From contig JARLIN010000034.1 of NCBI GenBank assembly GCA_031291715.1, forward strand, positions 1 through 34,990: a stretch of DNA of 34,990 nt, written 5' to 3'. Under the pieces are notes generated by a model that was not told the DNA's origin, did not search any database, and was given only the letters and a program-made list of their open reading frames with translations. The translations under genes and the position numbers were made by a program. Each line of letters opens with the position of its first letter. The first letter of the stretch is position 1. The DNA is from Rhodopila sp. Lineage in GTDB: Bacteria; Pseudomonadota; Alphaproteobacteria; Acetobacterales; Acetobacteraceae. Below, piece after piece: positions 31,124 to 34,990 of the stretch.

Positions 31124-32797
31124 TCACCGCGTTGCCTGGAAGGAGCCGAATTCGTCGAGGTCATCCAGCAGCCGCTTCAGCAGTGCCTGCGACCGCGGCA
31201 GGTCGACAAGCGCCTTCTGCAGGCCGGTCAGCAGGCCGCGCTGCCGGTCGGCACCGCGCAGCTTCACCAGCACTTTCTGTACCATCAGGTCGTCGAGCAC
31301 GTCGCCCGTGCCACCGGCGTGCGTCGCGGCAAAAGCGTGGTAGCGCACCACTTCCTGCGCCACCCGGTAGCCGAAGCCCAGGTTATGCGGTAACAGGGCG
31401 GTCTGCACGTCGAGCAGCACCGGCCCGGCCGCCTTGCGCGCGTCAACGAGCTCCGGATAGCGCTTCACCAAGCCATCCAGGAAGCCGGTCAGATCGACGC
31501 GGGACATATCAATGACCACAGCGCGGTCGAGCACCTTGTCGCTGACTGGGTTCGTCGTCTCATCGACGTTGATGGTGCCGGTGATAAAGAGGTTGGACGG
31601 AATCGGGATTGCCGCGATCACTGGCGTGCCATTGCTCCCTTCCATGGGCACGCTGTTCGAATGCAGCTGGAGCGGCTCCCCGGTTTCGATGCAGGAGAGC
31701 ACGTCGGAAAGGTAGTATTCGACCCGCGCAAGATTCAGCTCGTCGAGCACAACGAACACCGGGGAATCCCGGTGTGCGGTTGCCACTAGCACGGCTTCGA
31801 GAAAGGGCGGCACGACGTAGCGGCCGGAGAGCACATCAGGATAGCCGGTCAGCCCGGTCGGGTCTGTCCATTCCGGGCGTACCGGGCAAACGAAGAGCAG
31901 CGGGTCGGCGCCGTCCGGCTTCGCGACACCATGGACCGCCCGCGCGTAATTCAGTGCGAGGCGGGTTTTGCCGGTTCCCGAGAGACCAGCCAGGATCACG
32001 AAATGCTTGTCCGGCAGGAAGTTCAGGGCGGCGTGGTAACGCCGCACCTCGCCGCCCGGATAATGGCCGCCGAGCGCGGTGACGGCGGTCTCGATATCGC
32101 CAAGCGGGATGACGGGCGGCATCCGGCACATCGTCGGGCTGAGAGCCGATTCGTCCGGCCAGACGGTGAGCTCGTGTACCTTTTCGCGACCGACCAAGCT
32201 GCCGAGATAGCCGACGAACTCGCGCGCCAGCAGACTGCGGCGCGCGGAAACCGCCGGCGGATAGAGAGCCACAGCGATGCCGTCAATCTCTGCGGCGGGC
32301 GCGAAGGGGACCAGATCGATCTTGAGGCTCTCCCAGAACTTGGCGTTGCGAAGGTAAATCCGGCCATCCCCGGCGATGTAGACGACCGCCAGGTTGTTGC
32401 GGGCACTGTAGGGAATCGAGCCGGTGCCAGCGTCATCACCCAGCTCTTCATCGGTCCCCAAAAGAGCAGCTGCCGGCACCGCAGTGGTTGCCTTTGCGGC
32501 GGCGCCGAGCGCCTTCATCGCGTCAAGCCGCGCCACGAGCTGCTCCCTCGCACTTCGTACCAGTACCGCGAAGTAAACCTCATCCTCCGGCGGAAATTTC
32601 AGCACGCAGGCAAATATGTAGGCATCCTCTTTCGGGCTGGCTGTTTCGAGATTGGACACCCCGAGCTGAATGCCACCTTCGATGATCTTGGCGCTGTTGG
32701 AAACGCCGAACAGTTTGCTCAGGCGCGTCGCCTTTGTCGCGCCGAAGCGCTTCTGGGCGGCCTCAGCGAACTGCCGCTGCCGGTCGGCGAGATTCAT
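31124..32797 (-). CDS. McrB-like AAA+ ATPase/GTPase
   Basis: A 557-residue AAA+ motor. Residues 1-230 form the variable DNA-recognition part. The motor has Walker A GLSGTGKT (271-278), the insertion VCPVRPEWTDPTGLTGY typical of McrB, Walker B VFVVLDELNLARVEYYL (about 347-363), GTINVDETTNPVSDKVLDRA (407-426) in place of the GTPase MNxxDRS signature, and a C-terminal helical lid. The DETT/DKVLDRA form is that of the LlaJI/McrB-related group. It probably translocates on DNA to activate the DUF2357 nuclease. It overlaps the methyltransferase end by 35 bp. Confidence 0.88.
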   Translation of the reverse strand: MNLADRQRQFAEAAQKRFGATKATRLSKLFGVSNSAKIIEGGIQLGVSNLETASPKEDAYIFACVLKFPPEDEVYFAVLVRSAREQLVARLDAMKALGAAAKATTAVPAAALLGTDEELGDDAGTGSIPYSARNNLAVVYIAGDGRIYLRNAKFWESLKIDLVPFAPAAEIDGIAVALYPPAVSARRSLLAREFVGYLGSLVGREKVHELTVWPDESALSPTMCRMPPVIPLGDIETAVTALGGHYPGGEVRRYHAALNFLPDKHFVILAGLSGTGKTRLALNYARAVHGVAKPDGADPLLFVCPVRPEWTDPTGLTGYPDVLSGRYVVPPFLEAVLVATAHRDSPVFVVLDELNLARVEYYLSDVLSCIETGEPLQLHSNSVPMEGSNGTPVIAAIPIPSNLFITGTINVDETTNPVSDKVLDRAVVIDMSRVDLTGFLDGLVKRYPELVDARKAAGPVLLDVQTALLPHNLGFGYRVAQEVVRYHAFAATHAGGTGDVLDDLMVQKVLVKLRGADRQRGLLTGLQKALVDLPRSQALLKRLLDDLDEFGSFQATR

Positions 32798-34268
32798 CGG
32801 CCGTCTCTCTTTCTACCCCCTTGAGGGCTTTCATGATTTCGCCGGCCAGCACCTTCGCCAGCAGCGGTGGTACGGCATTGCCGATCTGGCGGAAGGCCGG
32901 ATTCATGGTGCCGCAGAACCTGAAGCCGTCCGGAAAGGACTGCAGACGGGCGGCTTCCCGTACTGAGATTGTCCTCGCCTGTTCGCTATCATAGTGAATA
33001 TGGCTGTAGCTGTCTTTGCCGAGATGCGCCATGAGCGTCCGCGCCGGCTGATCGCGCCACATCTTCCGCCACTTGTTCGGAAATTTCCCAGCGTCGTAAG
33101 GCGGCACGATTGCGTCCCGGAGCCTTACGTATTCCGGCGAGCCAGGTGAGATCGTCACGCCCTTTCGCCGGAGTTTCGCAATCCGTTCGGCCAGCATGTC
33201 CTGCGCATGCTGCCAAGCCTGCGGGTACTGATCGCCCGCATTCATCCGGGCGAAGAGCTCATAATCCCGCGGCAGATAGCGGATGACGTGATCGACCAAC
33301 GCTTCAGGAGCCTCGAACCCTGGCCAGGAACGCATCAGCTTGGCGTAGGCCGAGACACGCCGGCGGCCATCATACCGCAGAGGCGCATCGAACCGGCGCG
33401 CTCCGCGCCGGAGCGCGCCGGTTTCGAGCTCAGCGCGGGCGTAGATCGGCGGCAGATCACCGATTGCCTCTTCAGCCGTGATCGCGGGAGCCAGTGTCTC
33501 TGCTGCCTCCGGAGGTTCACGATAGCTGTGCGCTGTTCCCAGCAGGCTGCCCTGGTTCAGGAGCTTCAGAGCTACCGCGCGCGTGCCCTCATAGCCAGGC
33601 GGCAGGTTGACCCAATGCGTGGGTTTAGGAAAGCTCACCGCTTCCGCCACCTCATGACGATAGGCGATCAGGAGCATGCGCTCGCGCGTCTGCGGCACGC
33701 CATAGTAAGAGGCGTTAAGCAGCGTATAGCCGCAGACATAGCCTTTCGCTTCCAGGACCTCGCAGGTTTCCTCGGCGATATTCTGGCCGCCGTGATTCAA
33801 CACATCCGGCACGTTCTCCATGAGCACGGCGAGCGGCCGGAATGCGTCCACGTAGCGGAGGTACTCCTTGTAGAGCCGGGCCCGCGGATCGTGCATGAAG
33901 GCGTCCGGATGAGCATCGATTTCGCGGAGCTTGGGGCGACCGACGCGGGCGAAAGCCTGGCAGGGCGGTCCGCCAATGATGACGTCAAAGGCCATGCCAA
34001 CCGGGCCAAGGTCGAGTTCGGCCGTCAGGTCCTCCGGGCGCGTGGCCATGATGTCGCGTGCCCGTGAATGCTCTGGCGCGCCGCCGTGGAAATTCAGGCC
34101 ATGGGACCGCGCAGCGTCCGGCTCGAATTCGATCGCGGCCCGCAGATCGAACCCGGCCGCATGGAAACCGAGTGACAGTCCGCCGCAGCCGGCAAAGAGG
34201 TCCAGAACTCTCGGACGCCCGCCCGCCCGCAGTCGCGCGATTTTCTGACCGACGGCTATTCCGGTCAT
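32763..34268 (-). CDS. dcm: DNA (cytosine-5) methyltransferase
   Basis: A 501-residue C5 cytosine methyltransferase with all core motifs: I VLDLFAGCGGLSLGF (21-35), IV GGPPCQAFA with catalytic Cys103, VI MENVPDV (150-156), VIII QTRERMLLIAYR (193-204), IX RLQSFPDGFRFCG (441-453) and X QIGNAVPP (461-468). The target-recognition region between VIII and IX is about 230 residues. It marks host DNA so that the McrB/DUF2357 nuclease spares it. The start overlaps the RHH stop by 4 bp. The target sequence cannot be read from this; LlaJI-like relatives are reported to recognise GACGC. Confidence 0.94.
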   Translation of the reverse strand: MTGIAVGQKIARLRAGGRPRVLDLFAGCGGLSLGFHAAGFDLRAAIEFEPDAARSHGLNFHGGAPEHSRARDIMATRPEDLTAELDLGPVGMAFDVIIGGPPCQAFARVGRPKLREIDAHPDAFMHDPRARLYKEYLRYVDAFRPLAVLMENVPDVLNHGGQNIAEETCEVLEAKGYVCGYTLLNASYYGVPQTRERMLLIAYRHEVAEAVSFPKPTHWVNLPPGYEGTRAVALKLLNQGSLLGTAHSYREPPEAAETLAPAITAEEAIGDLPPIYARAELETGALRRGARRFDAPLRYDGRRRVSAYAKLMRSWPGFEAPEALVDHVIRYLPRDYELFARMNAGDQYPQAWQHAQDMLAERIAKLRRKGVTISPGSPEYVRLRDAIVPPYDAGKFPNKWRKMWRDQPARTLMAHLGKDSYSHIHYDSEQARTISVREAARLQSFPDGFRFCGTMNPAFRQIGNAVPPLLAKVLAGEIMKALKGVERETADESRRPAAAVR

Positions 34269-34474
34269 CGCGTCACTGTCTTTCTTTTCGAGGCGGCCAA
34301 GCGCAGCGGCAGCTCCGTCTGATCGCCATGATCATCGAGAAATCTCAGAACGGCCTGGCGGATCACCCAGGCGGCCGAGACATCGTTAGTTGCGGCCAGC
34401 GCGCTGATGCGAGCGTAAGCGTCTTCGGGCAGGAGCACGGAACTCCGGATGGATTTTCTCGGACGGGCAGCCAT
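34265..34474 (-). CDS. CopG-like ribbon-helix-helix regulator
   Basis: A 69-residue basic protein with a ribbon-helix-helix fold: SIRSSVLLPEDAYARISALAATNDVSAAWVIRQAVLRFLDD (about 8-48). It opens the restriction operon, overlapping the methyltransferase start by 4 bp. RM operons often carry such a small controller to delay nuclease expression after entry into a new host; here it may repress the operon through the palindrome at 34531-34543. The controller role is inferred. Confidence 0.8.
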   Translation of the reverse strand: MAARPRKSIRSSVLLPEDAYARISALAATNDVSAAWVIRQAVLRFLDDHGDQTELPLRLAASKRKTVTR

Positions 34475-34876
34475 GGATTCTCACGCGGGTGAATTTGCAC
34501 CAAAGCTACGCCGGACCGGTGCAACGCGCACCACATTTTGTGGCGCCAAGTCAAGTTATCCACAGCCAGTTGAATCCGCTTCGCCAGCGATCGAATCCCG
34601 CTCACGGACCATGCAACCCGGCGCGGTAGATCTGCGTACGGTGCCACATCCCGATCAGGGTCGGTACCAAATGCTCTGTACATGGGAACAAGGCCAGCAG
34701 CGAGAGGGGGGCGGGTACGGGCCGCATGCCGCTCCATCGCCCCCCGGGAGGGCGCCTTGCCACGGCGCAGGCCGGCTATCGGCGTCGCCGATTCCGCGAT
34801 CCGGCCGCCGCCGACTTTCCCTGCACTGCTTCCACTCTGCTTACTTTCGGTGGATCGGAGGGTTCTGGAAGCAGAA
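34475..34876. promoter_or_regulatory. Upstream region of the restriction operon
   Basis: No gene seen in 402 bp. Close to the operon start lies CCACA-TTT-TGTGG (34531-34543), a perfect 5-bp-arm palindrome and candidate RHH operator, and TTATCCACA at 34556-34564, which equals the DnaA-box consensus. A single DnaA box may be chance. The rest shows no signal I can support. Confidence 0.4.
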
Positions 34877-34896
34877 AGAGGTCCCGAAGGACCTCT
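34877..34896 (-). terminator. Hairpin terminator after tRNA-Gly
   Basis: AGAGGTCC, loop TTCG (minus strand), GGACCTCT, at 34877-34896: an 8-bp perfect stem with an extra-stable UUCG-type loop, followed on the minus strand by TTCTGCTTCC. It lies 28 bp downstream of the tRNA 3' end. Confidence 0.65.
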
Positions 34897-34924
34897 GCAA
34901 CGCTTTGATTTTCCTAAGGAAATT

Positions 34925-34990
34925 TGGAGCGGGCGAAGGGATTCGAACCCTCGACCCCAACCTTGGCAAGGTTGTGCTCTACCCCTGAGC
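34925..34990 (-). tRNA. tRNA-Gly (GCC), partial at the window edge
   Basis: The minus strand reads GCTCAGGGGTAGAGC (D arm), then CAACC-TTGCCAA-GGTTG (anticodon arm with GCC), a GAGGG-TTCGAAT-CCCTT T arm, and CGCCCGC-T-CCA at the 3' end including an encoded CCA. The first 9 or so bases of the tRNA, with the 5' acceptor strand, lie beyond the window. tRNA-Gly 3' ends are common integration sites; the restriction operon and island genes begin only about 450 bp from it. Confidence 0.93.

Noticed and set aside
29711-31393. 560-codon plus-strand frame
   Set aside because: Entirely opposite the DUF2357 and McrB-like genes, with composition typical of an antisense shadow in GC-rich DNA.
1-34990. CRISPR arrays
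   Set aside because: No regularly spaced direct repeats of suitable length were found by eye.

Overview
The window looks like the accessory genome of a GC-rich alphaproteobacterium. The main evidence is a block of mobile-element genes typical of Rhizobiales and Rhodospirillales: DUF3363 relaxase, DUF2840, DUF932, DUF736, RepA, ParA, DUF6499/DUF2285 and a small AlpA-like HTH protein. I cannot name the species. Nearly everything is mobile-element backbone or defence cargo, and no obvious housekeeping gene is seen apart from a partial tRNA-Gly at the right edge.

Layout. (1) 0-1.4 kb: an unrecognised ORF, then the wreck of an Xre-RES toxin-antitoxin pair split over several reading frames. (2) 1.5-4.3 kb, minus strand: a compact CBASS operon with a CD-NTase, a stand-alone E2-like protein and a patatin-like phospholipase, without E1 or JAB partners (the short, E2-only type II layout). 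(3) 4.4-6.3 kb, plus strand: a divergent three-gene cassette with a sigma-70-like protein, a small helical protein and an ImmA/IrrE metallopeptidase. A 13-bp perfect inverted repeat lies between the two operons. (4) 6.8-16.7 kb: the maintenance and transfer core of an integrative and conjugative element of the ICEMlSymR7A type. It has a relaxase, lytic transglycosylase, TraF peptidase, DUF2840, RHH, ParA, RepA, an RdfS-like HTH, a DUF6499/DUF2285 activator split by a +1 frame change at a G6 run, a QseM-like DUF2285 protein divergent from a QseC-like XRE regulator over an inverted-repeat operator, DUF932 and DUF736. No type IV secretion genes are in view. (5) 17.2-18.1 kb: a dead aldose 1-epimerase gene. 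(6) 18.4-19.9 kb: a serine recombinase translationally coupled to a nuclease with a PD-(D/E)XK core and an N-terminal helical adaptor-like domain. (7) 20.2-23.1 kb: a complete IS66-family insertion with an exact 8-bp target duplication. (8) 23.2-25.3 kb: a TraB/GumN-like protein, a small membrane protein and a lone tyrosine recombinase. (9) 25.3-28.9 kb: a frameshifted unknown gene, an OLD-type ATPase/TOPRIM nuclease and a small unknown protein. (10) 29-34.5 kb, minus strand: one tight operon of RHH regulator, C5 cytosine methyltransferase, McrB-like ATPase, DUF2357 (McrC-like) nuclease and Vsr, resembling LlaJI-type restriction-modification. (11) A tRNA-Gly(GCC) at the right edge is a plausible island boundary.

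How it works together: the ICE genes would replicate, partition, excise and mobilise the element. The cargo protects the host against phage and foreign DNA by cyclic-nucleotide abortive infection (CBASS), methylation-linked restriction, an OLD nuclease and a possible Mrr-type nuclease. The most interesting parts are the E2-only CBASS paired with a sigma-like/ImmA cassette, and the FseA-QseM-QseC-like switch with an apparent +1 frameshift. Functional calls come from motifs read by eye and remembered gene families; no database search was run.
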